Of a stretch of 64,000 bases of DNA, positions 11,527-22,212 are shown piece after piece (positions within the stretch are counted from its first letter, which is position 1; each line of letters begins with the position of its first letter). Source of the DNA: Heliocybe sulcata (Eukaryota > Basidiomycota > Agaricomycetes > Gloeophyllales > Gloeophyllaceae); the NCBI GenBank assembly GCA_004369045.1, contig ML213507.1, forward strand, positions 925,078-989,077. The letters run 5' to 3'. The notes under the pieces were generated by a model, which worked only from the letters and a program-made list of their open reading frames with translations, did no database searches and was not told the DNA's origin. The translations under genes were made by a program, and so were the position numbers.

Positions 11527-12705
11527 ATGATGTCTGGCTTCAGCTTTACACTTAGGACACGGCGGTCGCTACTCCTGGGCAGGGCTATCGTTCGAACGTA
11601 CGCCAGCGCCCCTTCTCCTCATGCGCTTGTTTACCTTGAGCACCGGGGAGGCCAGCTTGACTCCGGCTCGTTGTCAGCGTTGACCGCAGCGTCGCAGCTT
11701 GGAGGGCAGGTGACTGGTCTAGTGGTTGGGTCGCCGGACGAGGTACCGAAGGTGGTGGAGAAGGCGAAGTCGTACGTTGATGATTTCGTGTGCTTGGGAG
11801 ACGCTTATTTATCCCTGCGTGAAGGCTGAAGGGCTTAACAACTCTTTTGCACTCATCGTCACCCTCTTATGCGCAATCGTTACCAGAGATCCTCTCACCC
11901 CTTCTCCAGAAGCTCCTCACATCTTCGCCGTACACGCATGTAGTCTCTTCGCACTCTTCGTCTGCCAAGTCTCTCCTTCCTCGAGTCGCGGCCCAGCTCG
12001 ACGTTCCCGCCCTTTCTGATGTGACTTCAGTTGAACACGACGGCTCGTCCAACACCACGACCTTCACTCGCCCCATATATGCTGGCAATGCCGTCGCAAC
12101 CGTCCGCGCCCCTTCCTCCCTCTCGCTCAAGTTCTTCACCGTGCGCTCCACCGCATTTGACCCAACCCCAGAGGACTCCTCCGCCTCAGTCGAAGTGAAG
12201 GCGCTTGACCCTGTCGAAGCATCCTCCCCTACCGAACACGTCTCCATCTCCCTGACAAAGTCGGAGCGCCCGGAACTCGCCACCGCATCCAAAGTCGTGT
12301 CTGGTGGCCGTGCTCTCAAGAACGCGGAGACGTTCGAGAAGACGATATATCCCCTTGCGGACTTGCTTGGTGCTGCCGTCGGCGCGAGCCGTGCTGCTGT
12401 TGATGCTGGATACTGTGATAACAGCTTGCAGGTCGGCCAGACGGGCAAGGTGGTCGCACCTGAGCTGTATATGGCCCTCGGTATCTCGGGTGCTATCCAA
12501 CACTTGGCTGGTATGAAGGATAGCAAGTTGATTGTCGCCGTGAACAAGGTTAGAGTCCCTCGCGCTTGTATGCATCCCACTCGGTATCGCTGACTTCTGT
12601 GCCCTGCAGGATGGCGATGCACCGATTTTCCAGGTTGCAGATGTCGGTCTCGTGGCCGATCTCTACGAGGCTGTCCCGCAGATCATGGAGAAGATGAAAC
12701 AGTAA
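11527..12705 (+). CDS. ETFA: electron transfer flavoprotein alpha subunit, mitochondrial
   Basis: Three exons. The N-terminus (MMSGFSFTLRTRRSLLLGRA) is rich in Arg/Ser and lacks acids, as expected for a mitochondrial presequence. It is followed by the domain I core (ALVYLEHRGGQLDSGSLSAL). The C-terminal FAD domain shows GQTGKVVAPELYMALGISGA, IQHLAGM, IVAVNK and, after an intron, DGDAPIFQVADVGLVADLY. Known role: with ETF beta it carries electrons from acyl-CoA and other dehydrogenases to ETF-ubiquinone oxidoreductase. The first intron (about 11772-11824) starts GTACGT and ends GTGAAG. This keeps frame as EKAKS-LKGLTTLLH followed by SSSPSYAQSLPE, the expected family pattern; the 3' site AAG is unusual. 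The gene sits between two inverted ene-reductase paralogues. Confidence 0.93.
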
Positions 12706-13187
12706 GAGGGTGTATCTCATGCACCAGACCGCCGTTGGCTTTGGACTACCTGCGTCTGTAATAATACTGCAATGTGACATGAGTACAAAGGACAACCGCA
12801 GATTTATCCGTATGTACTCGGCCTCACAGAGACCTTACTGATATAGGCCTCCATCCAATCTTGACTTTCGGTTACCATCCGGGGAACAGAAGGCGTCCGA
12901 TAGTATTGGAACCCGACCGGCGCGGGTACCCGATAAAATCTGATGAAGCACATCCTCAGGTTCCTACCGGAGATGACGCCTCTTTCCGTAAGTCAAGTCA
13001 TCCTGGATCTGTTGACATTGGTAGCATAGGTAATACACGAAGACCCCCACCTACAAGCGCGATCTATCTGAAGCCCGGGGAATTCTAAGAATAGTACGTT
13101 GATCAATCAGAATGATACACTCTAAACGCTCTTCTCGCTCATCACTTTTCTTACCGAAAAGTTCTCGTTGGAACGCTGAGAATGCAC
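12706..13187. other. convergent intergenic, ETFA / ene-reductase 2
   Basis: The 3' ends of ETFA (+) and ene-reductase 2 (-) face each other here. No open frame or RNA with support; presumably the two 3' untranslated regions. Confidence 0.4.
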
Positions 13188-14853
13188 TCAACTACGACCA
13201 GAGCCGACAAGCGGGTATTTGGCACTCTCCGGACGGGGAGATGCCTTTTTCCCTTGAAGGATGTCCCCTATCTCGTCTGCACCTTCCTTCGTGGACACAT
13301 CATAGACGGACGCGTTCTCTGCGATAGCGTGGATCTTACGGGAATTGTCAGTAATACTGGCCATGCAATCGCGGATACAACAGCACGAACCTGGAGAACG
13401 GCAGCCACTATTTGGAGCTGGAAGGGAAGGACATTCTCCTTCGCACCTGTTACCTGTCGCTCGAGGATCTTCTTGGGCAGGTCGGGCTCAGCGCAGAGCG
13501 GGCGTCCGAGGCCGATGATCTGACATGTGTTCCTTGTTATGGCGTCTGCCATAGGTCCGACGTTCCTGAAGCCACCGGTGACGCAGAGCACGGATTGTTT
13601 GAGGTGTGGGCGCATGCGGTCGGCGAACTCAACGAAAAATCTGTTGGGACGCGTCATAAACACATTCTCGCAAAGCGACCTCGTAGCAATACTCACCCTT
13701 CCCTACGTATGGTGCTCTCCTTCTTGTGCTCGAACGCACTGGTCTCGTACGTGCCCCCGCTGAGTTCGATGAGGTCAACGCGAGCTGCCTCGAGCCGCTC
13801 GACCATGGCCGTGCAGTCCTGCTCGTCGAAACCGCCGTCGATGAAGTCGTGGCTGTTGATTTTGATGGAGAGAATGAAGGCCTCGTCGGGGACGCGCTTG
13901 CGAATAGCCTTGAGCGTCTCGAAGACTATCCGCGAACGGTTCTCGAAGGAGCCGCCCCATTGGTCCGTGCGCAGGTTGGTGCGTGGGGACAGGAACTGAG
14001 AGAGCAGATATCCCTGTGGTGACGAGTGGTTAGTTACTGTAAAGGAAGAGGAAGATGCAAGGGGTTCAAATCGATACGAACATGAGCTCCATGGAGTTGC
14101 ACGCCATCCGCACCGGCCTTGTATAGGACCTCGGAGGCGAATGCCCACCGGTCGATCGCGTCCCAGATCTCTTCTTCAGTCATTGCTCGCGCGGTTTTGA
14201 AGGTCATGCCCATCGCACCGTCAGGCGTCTTCGTAGCCGAAGCAGATACAGGGTCTGCGGCAGTCAGAGTTCGTCAACTTCATGACGGACGGACGCAGTA
14301 CATAGTCACTTACGCTCGCTGATGTGAGCTGCTGTTTGCCGACCCGCGTGCGTGAGTTGGGCGATCACGAGCATGCCGTGCGCCTTGGCTGCAGCTACCA
14401 CTGGTTTGAACGCTTCGACAGCATCCCAACTGTTAGTCTTGTCAATTATCGCGTTTCCTGCGGCCTCTAGGACTTTCAAACCATCATGATGGACGGGTTC
14501 GGTTGCTTGTAGAGGAACCTACATTCGCGGTGGACGGGGACGTTACCCAGGACGATCATACCCGTCTGGCCTTCACCCCTGATTACTATCGTAAGTATCT
14601 AGTCAATTCCAGGTGAATAACGAGAAATATACCATTTCTTGTAAAGGTTAACGTAGGCCTCGGTAGGTTTACCGCACTCGGCCCTATTATCTGGGTCCCA
14701 AGTGCACAGACGTTCAGTCATCGCTGACCTTTGTATTGTCAGCTATAACGAAAAGGCAAATGGCAGGAATAGGTACTTCAGAAATCGGTTGGGGACAACC
14801 TTGCCACTGAAGGGCAGCTTTACTGGCTGGCTCAAGACGTCGACGGGATCCAT
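13188..14853 (-). CDS. NADH:flavin oxidoreductase / Old Yellow Enzyme family, copy 2
   Basis: Inverted paralogue of the gene at 9560-11188. It begins [20 protein letters not shown] with NRFLK. After the first intron it continues with TERLCTWDP in the same phase as copy 1. Middle exons give [60 protein letters not shown] and [13 protein letters not shown]. The C-terminal exon gives [19 protein letters not shown] and [14 protein letters not shown], then after an intron [13 protein letters not shown] to the stop at 13188-13190. Exon borders match copy 1, so the pair arose by duplication of genomic DNA, not by retrocopying. All family motifs are kept, so both are probably active. The substrate is unknown. 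Confidence 0.9.
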
Positions 14854-14953
14854 GGCAGAAAGAGACGGGATGATACGATGCCCTATAATCCAGTAACCGG
14901 TACTGAAGCATTTTTTATACCGGCAGCAGGCGTCGAGGCTGAGTGGTATGAGT

Positions 14954-15031
14954 CAGCGTAACGGCTGCTTTAACGGCTGCTTGGTAACAATTTTCAGCGT
15001 AACGGCTGCTTGGTAACGATTTTCGAGCAGC
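14954..15031. repeat. short repeat cluster of TAACGGCTGCTT
   Basis: Three direct copies of TAACGGCTGCTT lie close together, two of them in the longer form CAGCGTAACGGCTGCTTGG. An inverted partial copy (AGCAGCCGGTAA) follows at about 15027. It sits just upstream of ene-reductase 2, so it could be a regulatory cluster or a simple slipped repeat. Confidence 0.6.
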
Positions 15032-16789
15032 CGGTAATACCAATTCGCCACGTTCTCTCCCCTTTAAGAGGGAAGTCTCTTGCCCTATACGTCCTAGGTC
15101 CATGTGGCGCGCTATCGGCTCGCCCTGTGTGTGTGGCCCAGCAACAGGGTTACTAGTGAATTTTCGGATTAGTACGGAGCCACAGGGGCCCTTCAGTTTG
15201 CCATAGCAGTACAAGTTGTGGTAATTGCCCCTGAAAACGCGGATCCGTATCCTAGTCAGAGGGCTCAACTCGCAATGCGTGCCTTGGACGAGTCATCGCC
15301 ACATCAAATGCCGGATGTCGCGGGGCTAAGATGATTGGCGGGAATACTAAGCCAAAATTCAGTATGCCACTGTTCAACCAGAAATTACTATGCCACAAAT
15401 TTGTAGAATGGTAAGTGGCTAAGCCGCCAAGACCGCAACTCGTCGTCAGTGATCATGATCGAAAGCAGGTGTATTAATAACATCTTGAATCATTTCATAC
15501 ACCGGGAAGGTTGTACTAACACCGTCTCCGTAGTAAGCTCGCTGTTACACATGAGTTCAAATATTGGATGTGTCATCCAACTGCGAGACCAAAAGAGGTC
15601 CTGGGCGACAGTACGTCTTTCAATTCATCCATATATCCGCCTACATTCATGTTCAGTAGATTTACCCTAGGCTTAGGGACATCGCTCGAGGCGAGCATCC
15701 ACGGATGACGTTGAAGACTGCTCCTCTTTCTTCCACAAGTGCTCTACTCAGAGCCCCAGGCTTTGAAGATTAGGGTCAGTGGTCGACATTATTAATCTAC
15801 TTTGAGGTGGGAAGTCTCAGCATCATCTTCTTTTCTCTGGGTATGCAAGCCGTGTTACTGTCGTACAAACACTGCGACTGGCTTCGTGTATCACGATTCA
15901 CATATTTGATGAGGGCACCTAAAGCGCCAGATGATGCATATCCGAAGCACCCTATGCATCATGCAGTGCCCAGCACTGTTATGGGATCATTGGAATGGAC
16001 GGAGCACCAGAAATTCGCCGTAGCGAACGATATATTTGATCACAGCAGCTTGAGGTGGAGTCAAATGGACGCTACTCATACCCGTCATTCCCTTTGACTC
16101 AAATATTGTTTCGTCAGGGACAACGTTAACTTAGCCATGACAAGGATAAATTAAAGATCTCAGACGTCCCGCAAGACACCGCATGTCGTCTGTCGGTAGA
16201 GTACTGAAGCAGATCATGAGCAAGGCAGGTCTGATGCATCACTCCGGCAAAGGAGTCACTGATTGGTTCATCAGCGATCAGTAGTAACTCCATGCCAAGA
16301 TTAATACTCGGCCATGCCCGAAGTACGGGATCTCTGGCAATAGGGACGTCCTCTTTCGTATTGTCTTCATAGTCTGGCTCACAGAGCTGAGAAGCCATCT
16401 CCCTGTTATACTGGGCCCCTTCCCAAAGAACTGTTATCGTTGTCTTCTTGGACGTCAGCGCGATGTTGCATCCGTAAACCATGGGAGTCCACTGGATCCC
16501 CGGCAGACAAGCTTAGGCGATGCCGCCGTTTCATTTCTCCGGATCCGGCTGCCCTCAGGCTCGACAAGATTGGAGTCCAGTGACTGATGCGAGTAATACA
16601 TGCTAGTACCCTCTTTGATCTCGCAGTACAACTCGCCTTTTCTCTGACAGAAAGCTCTGACGTATTCTGGCGATGAACTGGACGAGGTATAAAAGACTCA
16701 TAGGAGGGCGGTCAAAATTCCTCACCCAGATCTACCTGCATCACAACTCGCAACTCAATCCAACTTACTCTGCTCGATTTCGATTCGTC
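15032..16789. other. intergenic and promoter of the secreted-protein gene
   Basis: No supported gene. From about 16040 onward the sequence is the first copy of a tandem segmental duplication whose second copy begins near 17920: shared landmarks are GGTGGAGTCAA at 16053 and 17932, and TGATTGGTTCATCAG at about 16260 and 18129. The short minus-strand frame at 16126-16482 is not preserved in the second copy, so I do not call it. Confidence 0.45.
16688..16694 (+). promoter_or_regulatory. TATA box of the small secreted-protein gene
   Basis: TATAAAA lies 96 bases upstream of the start codon at 16790, in a context typical of strongly and conditionally expressed fungal genes. Confidence 0.6.
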
Positions 16790-17354
16790 ATGTTCGTCAA
16801 AGCTATCATCGTTGCGGTGCTTGCCCCCCTCGCTTTTGCCGCGCTTCTCAAGCGGGACGACCTCGAGCCCAACGGAAAGCAGTGCATTTTAGGAATCGCA
16901 ACCTCGGACAGCGAGTTCCCAGGTACGTCATCCACTAGAAACCTTGCGTGCGCTCGGGAACTAACGATCTTCTGCAGGTGGCGATCCCGCCAGCGGCGCC
17001 GGTGCTAATACAGTGGTCCATCAGGGCAACTCGTTCCTGCTTGGCAAGGACGGCAGCGTCCTTGCTACGAACGACGCAGGCGAGCACTGGGATACTTGGG
17101 TTGGGATGGACTCCAGCTTTCCCAACGTTGCGTCAACCTACTGCTCGAGCGATGACGGCAAAACCGGTTGTCCCTCTTGCCGATTCAAATACGGCGACCA
17201 GGTCTGTTTCCTCCATTGGACTTTTAATGTGTCTCTGACTGACTTCCGTGAGCAGTACTACACAACTGGTGATAACGGCGATCGCTGTGTTGGAGATGAC
17301 AGCGCCGGTCCGTTCACAGCGACCACGTATTGTGCTTGCTACATTGACTGCTAA
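16790..17354 (+). CDS. small secreted cysteine-containing protein
   Basis: Three exons (16790-16922, 16978-17201, 17256-17354) give about 150 residues. The N-terminus MFVKAIIVAVLAPLAFAALL is a clear signal peptide. It is followed by KR, a Kex2-type processing site, and a Gly/Ser/Asp-rich mature domain with YCSSDDGKTGCPSCRFKYGD, RCVGDD and a C-terminal YCACYIDC, so about nine cysteines that could form disulfides. I do not recognise the family. Small secreted cysteine-rich proteins of basidiomycetes are often effectors or cell-surface proteins, but nothing here proves a role. Both introns are canonical (GTACGT...CAG and GTCTGT...CAG). A decayed tandem copy follows. Confidence 0.8.
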
Positions 17355-18703
17355 TCTATTCGATGGACTTTCTGAGACGATTGTAATATAAGTACTCCAA
17401 GTTCCTCCCAAGGACATCATTGTACGTACAGTGATAATGCCAAGAATCCATGCATCCGGATCCCCGATACGCCTACTTGTACTTGACGGCATTGCTCGGG
17501 CGTAAGGATGTCCCATGTGTAGGCCCAGGGCTACTGAGATGCACTACTGCCTCGTATACAAGGCATGGTAATATTATTTCATGCTCCGAAGCTGTATGAT
17601 AAGCGGAGAGTATTAATTCTCCGCGGCTGAGGAATGGGGAGCACACCGTGAATCCCGTTGCTCGCCCACTCACTTCACTGACGAGACTCAATCTCAAACC
17701 GTTTAATGCTCGACCTTGATTCTTACTATAGGTAGCATGCTATCTCTGCGGGAGTGCAGAGACCACTCAGTAACTGGTGTCAGCTATCAGCTCAACCATA
17801 CGTACTTTATGGCACATAGTTGATGACGGTCTGCGAGAAGACAGCTATCCAATTGATACCTCATGCAGCATTACACTTAGCATTGCCTTCATACAGAACT
17901 CGCTTTGGCGAAGGATGGTAGCAGCATAAGGTGGAGTCAATGGGAGGCTAATACCGTTCATGATGGTCCTTGCCTTCGACTCGAACAATGCTCAGTGTTC
18001 TAGGCGAAGGCTGCGGAGCTATAGTACGACCATAACAAGGCCAATGAAACTTCGCGCAGGAATGAGCCAGGAAATAAACCCCAGTTGCAGTCGCACTGGC
18101 AGTGAATTGCGGTCGGTAAGCGAGATCCTGATTGGTTCATCAGGGATCCGTACTAGTCACTCCATGCCGAGATCGACATCTGGCAATTGCCGGAAAGCAC
18201 AAGTCCTTGTGTTTGGCGGCCGAAGACCTACTTGTTCTATCCTCTGTTCATCGTTGATCAGCGTCAAGAGTCAGGGAAAGTATCAGTTAGATGCTATGTT
18301 CCAAATACTGCATGTGTGAACTCGTGCTGTGTCATACTGGCACCGTCTTCCTGCGTGCCGCATCCTCTGTCATTGTCCCAACTGGATCCCTCGCTGGCAA
18401 GACTATGCGACGGTCTTTGTCTCACCGTGTTTTGCTGCATACGGGCTTTACTGCAACAACTCTTGGAGCATGCTTCACCCGACTCCAGTGATGCGACGAA
18501 GACATGCGAGTGTCCGCTTTGAGATCCCTGTATGCATCTGAATCCTTTGTCCTGACTTCAAGGGCTATGACGCTTCCCAGTGCGGTGTAAGATGCGCAAT
18601 ATCAAAGCCCTCTAAGGATGTCATACAGTACATATGACTAGACCTGCCTGCCTTGCGACTTACAACCCAGTCCATCCTCGCTCTATCAGACTCTTATTGG
18701 CCA
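17355..18703. other. spacer and duplicated upstream region
   Basis: The first 560 bases are the 3' flank of the secreted-protein gene. From about 17920 the sequence is the second copy of the tandem duplication and corresponds to the upstream region of the intact gene. No independent gene is seen. Confidence 0.5.
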
Positions 18704-19241
18704 TATGTGTTTGTTAAAGCCATCGGTACCACTGCTGTCCTCGCTCCGGTCGTAATTGTTGCACTTATTAAGCGGGATGGCTTGACCCCTGACGGAAACA
18801 GTGCGTTCATGAGATCCCAGGTTAGTACCACTCGAGTTTCTTTGACTCTCCTGTTCGCTGACGATGTCGTGCAGGCGATGACCCCGCCAACGGTGCAGGC
18901 GCCAACACGGTAATTCAGTCCGGCAACTCGTTTCTGCGGAGTAGAAGTGACAGCCTTCTCGCTACAAATGGCAAAGGCGAGAAATGAGACAGTTGAATCG
19001 GAATGGATTCTAACCTGCCGCAAGTTGCGTCGAGGCGCTGCTCATCAGATGAGGGCAAGACTGGTTGTTCGTCTTGCCGTTTCAAATGTACCAGCCAGGT
19101 TACTCTCCTCATAGCGCTTGCTATGTGTCTCTAATTGACTTGGACGAGCAGTACTACACCACGGGTGACAATGGCGCCCGGTGTGTCGGAGACAATAGCG
19201 CGGGACCCTTCACAGCAAGCGCCTGTTACATTGACTGCTGA
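18704..19241 (+). pseudogene. decayed tandem copy of the small secreted protein
   Basis: The sequence retains the order and much of the wording of the neighbour: FVKAI, a hydrophobic start, KRD.LTPDG, NGAGANTVIQSGNSF, DEGKTGCSSCRFK and a final C.IDC-like end. The reading frame is interrupted in several places, so no full product can be made. It lies about 1.9 kb downstream of the intact gene in the same direction, with matching upstream DNA, so it came from a tandem duplication. Confidence 0.75.
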
Positions 19242-19465
19242 AGGAGGGTTTTATCAAATGATCTTGAGATGACATTTGCATGTCACTCAAGTTGACTCAA
19301 CTAATATCGTTAAGCTCAGCGCATCAATAATGGATAATGGAAAGAATACAATTGATTTTCTTTACGCATATGCTGGCTGCTCTGTACTTGTGTCATTCCT
19401 TTGCTCATTTTCTGCATTTACTATGGAGCAAATTGACAAAAATTCAAAAGAACCTATGTTGGTAG

Positions 19466-19537
19466 CTCTCTGGCGGGGAGTCGAACCCCGCTCTCCCGCG
19501 TGACAGGCGGGTGTACTATCCGATATACTACCAGAGA
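19466..19537 (-). tRNA. tRNA-Asp (GUC), second copy
   Basis: The reverse complement is identical over all 72 bases to the tRNA at 8404-8475: same acceptor stem, GTC anticodon and T arm. The flanking sequences are not similar, which points to concerted evolution or an old duplication with only the gene body under constraint. Confidence 0.95.
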
Positions 19538-19543
19538 TGAACA

Positions 19544-21261
19544 TCAATTGGACTGTGCACATCCATGTCCGATTGGCAAGTACTGTAGTGCTCGGTTCAC
19601 GTCGCCCTCGGGGGTTGACTCCCACATCCAGTCCCATTGTCTCCGTATTACTTCTGCCAGTCTCGAATAGTCATCACCATACTCCGGATTGTTGAATTCG
19701 TATAGCAAGGCTGCATCCCAAGATCCTTTGAGGACTTTCGTCGCTGTCTGGAGGCGGGCATGCTCGTATGCGCGGAGCGCGACGTCGATAGAGCTGCGGT
19801 GGACATGTGGATGAGTCAAAAGTGCATACAGGAGGAAGGCATCCTGGTAACATCAGGCGAACTACATGTTAGAGATCGCAGTGATCACAGAAATCTGGGA
19901 AATGTCACCTCTATTGCCTGACCGGCGCCGGCACCCAAGTGGGGTGTCATCGCATGGGCCTATTCACTTATTATGTCCAACCTTCATAACTCGAAGGTGT
20001 CGGAACATACGGCATCTCCGAGAAGCGCTACCGCACCCGTCACGTAGAAGGGGAGGGGCCTAAGGTGATGAATACCCCATCGAGTGGGCTTTTCTATGTG
20101 CTATACAAGCTCATGCAGACGTTCAAGGCCGAGAAATGATCAAGACGTACCTGGAGCAGTTCTACAACTTCCGGCTCCCAGTCGGCATAGCAGTCCAACA
20201 GTTCTTGTTGTGAGCATTCAGTCACCCAAGGTCCTTCATAGGGCGTACCCTCCCTCTCCGGTTTAGAGGCAAAGGTAACAACGTTCACGATACTGCCTTG
20301 AGAGATGGAGTAGCTGACAACGTGCTGTAGGATGTCGAACTATATATGCCTTTAGATTGAACGATGGTCTAACCTTGCTCTTGCCGCAATACTTGACCGT
20401 TGGACGTGCGTCAGCTCGCGCGCAGCTAGTGTCGCTAGTTATTACGCACCATCATAGGAGCAGTCCATGCCCTGTGTCCTGCTGGCAACCTTCCAGCTGG
20501 TATCAAACCTCGATAGGTGACAGTACCGCTCCACACGGGCTCGATACACTCTGCGAGGGATCGCCAGTCCCCGTCCTCGGCCTTCACTCGTTCTACCTCT
20601 TCTCGATACATCTGACCTCTTACGGTTGACTTGATGCCATCACACCCGATCAGCAAGTCGCAGGCTGCAGTTGCCCCGTCCGCAAAGTGGAGCGTAATAC
20701 CTGGGTCGGATGTTGACCGGATGTAATGCGAGAGCCGTTTGTTGAAATGTGCGATGCCTTGTGGGAGATTATTGATAAATACATCAAGGAAGTCTGCCCG
20801 GTGGAAACGAATACAGCCATCTGTCATGCGCGAGAATGCATATTAGGGCAACGCTCGGCGCTTTATCGGCATACGAAAGGAATCGAACATACAAGGCATC
20901 TCAGCCAGGAGGAACCGAATACCCTCCTCCGGCTGGTCCGATCTCCGGTAGTCGAAGCCCACGCCAATCGACCCGTCAGGCGGCGCATGAGCGACCTTTG
21001 CGAACTGCTCCGCGAGACCCATGATTTCGAGAATTCGCCATGTCTTCGCCCAGATCATGACGCCTGCGCCAATTTCTGAGAATCGCTGGGCAGCTTCGTA
21101 GACAGAGACTTCAATAGAAGGGTCCCTAGACAGCGCGACTGCCAGACATAAGCCACCAATTCCACCTCCACTGTGTAGAAAAGGCTGTTGGCTAATATGC
21201 GAGGACGAAGAAGGACTGCTCGAACGTACCATACGGCGACACGGAGCTTGGGGTCGGGCAT
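19544..21261 (-). CDS. FAD-dependent monooxygenase (salicylate hydroxylase-like)
   Basis: The first short exon is MPDPKLRVAV; the intron is followed by CGGGIGGLCLAVALSRD, the Rossmann GxGxxG motif for the FAD ADP moiety. Further exons give VYEAAQRFSEIGAGVMIW, RSDQPEEGIRF, CDLLIGCDGIKSTVR (the DG motif), VWSGTVTYRGLIP, VNVVTFASKPEREGTP, and VALLGDA-AHAMTPHLGAGAG, the second FAD-binding motif, split by an intron. The C-terminus (WDWMWESTPEGDV) matches fungal relatives. Length is about 430 residues. Known role of the class: NAD(P)H-dependent hydroxylation of aromatic acids; the substrate is not known. All key motifs are intact. A remnant of a second copy lies in mirror orientation at 45370-45575. 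Confidence 0.9.
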
Positions 21262-22182
21262 AGCAGCGTATAAGAAGAACAGAGGTTATCACCGTACTCT
21301 GGCTTATCGTAAGCTTATATGCACGGCCGGCGGCAATGATTGAATCTTCGAAATGAGGCACTTACAAGGAGAGGTTTTCTCAAGGTCATTCTTCCCCGCA
21401 AGAGATACCGTTCAGAAGACAATGTGATGGATCACACCGATCTCGGACATATATATATATATATAGCCCAGACGATATGGGAGGATATTCCGCTATTCTC
21501 AGCGGTGGCAATCCGGCGTCGACACTCCTCGTCCTCTGTGGCAGGTAACGGCCAGGCTCCGGGATATCTATGCTGTCACATCGAGGTGCAGTATGACTCT
21601 CGACGAAGTCGACACTCGGACTGTCACCTCAAAGTATTCGAGACACTTCCACGTACCCAGTCTTAACACACAACTTCGCCCTTCGCATTTGACATGCCCA
21701 GTCGCTACACAAGACCGACAATACCGGCGCATTAGCGTCGTAGGCAAGCTCATCGTACAGATGCTAGGCAGAGTAGTCAGCACTGATCATGCGGAGGACA
21801 GCGATTATGTAGGGGAAATTTTCACAAGACGCCTGAACCCGGGCGGGGCAACAGTCAGAGGGGAAACATCATGGACCACACCCATCTCACGTATGCATAG
21901 CGCACGTAATATGAGAGAGAAATCGGATGCAAAGAGACAAGAAAAGCTGGTACGCATCCCATCAACAGCATCGGCCACCAAAATCCACACGCTGGGTGTG
22001 CCCAAGCGTCGACGGAAGACAATACATATTCCAGCCTGGAAGTGTTCATGTACCAAGGACCCCTAGGCAGCACCATGCTGGCGAGGGAACATTGGTACAT
22101 GACTACCTACACCGGAACCGTGAAAAAGAAGCATCCCCATGAAAGAGAAGAAACCAAGAGGGAAATGCATGTGTAGCAAGAG

Positions 22183-22212
22183 GTCGGTAAGTGCTGGCCA
22201 ACACTCACCGAC
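22183..22212 (-). other. conserved hairpin, left copy
   Basis: Read on the minus strand this is GTCGGTGAGTGTTGG followed directly by CCAGCACTTACCGAC. It makes a 15-pair stem if the two G-T positions are counted as G-U wobbles. The wobbles work only in RNA of the gene-sense strand. The same 30 bases occur in the right arm. Confidence 0.6.

Noticed and set aside
11772-11860. Possible minor-spliceosome (AT-AC type) intron in ETFA, because CTTAAC and TTATCCCT motifs occur there
   Set aside because: A GT-AG reading gives the expected family sequence, and the minor-type sites do not fit the frame or terminal dinucleotides well.
16126-16482. 118-codon minus-strand frame upstream of the secreted protein
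   Set aside because: The corresponding DNA in the second tandem copy does not keep the frame.
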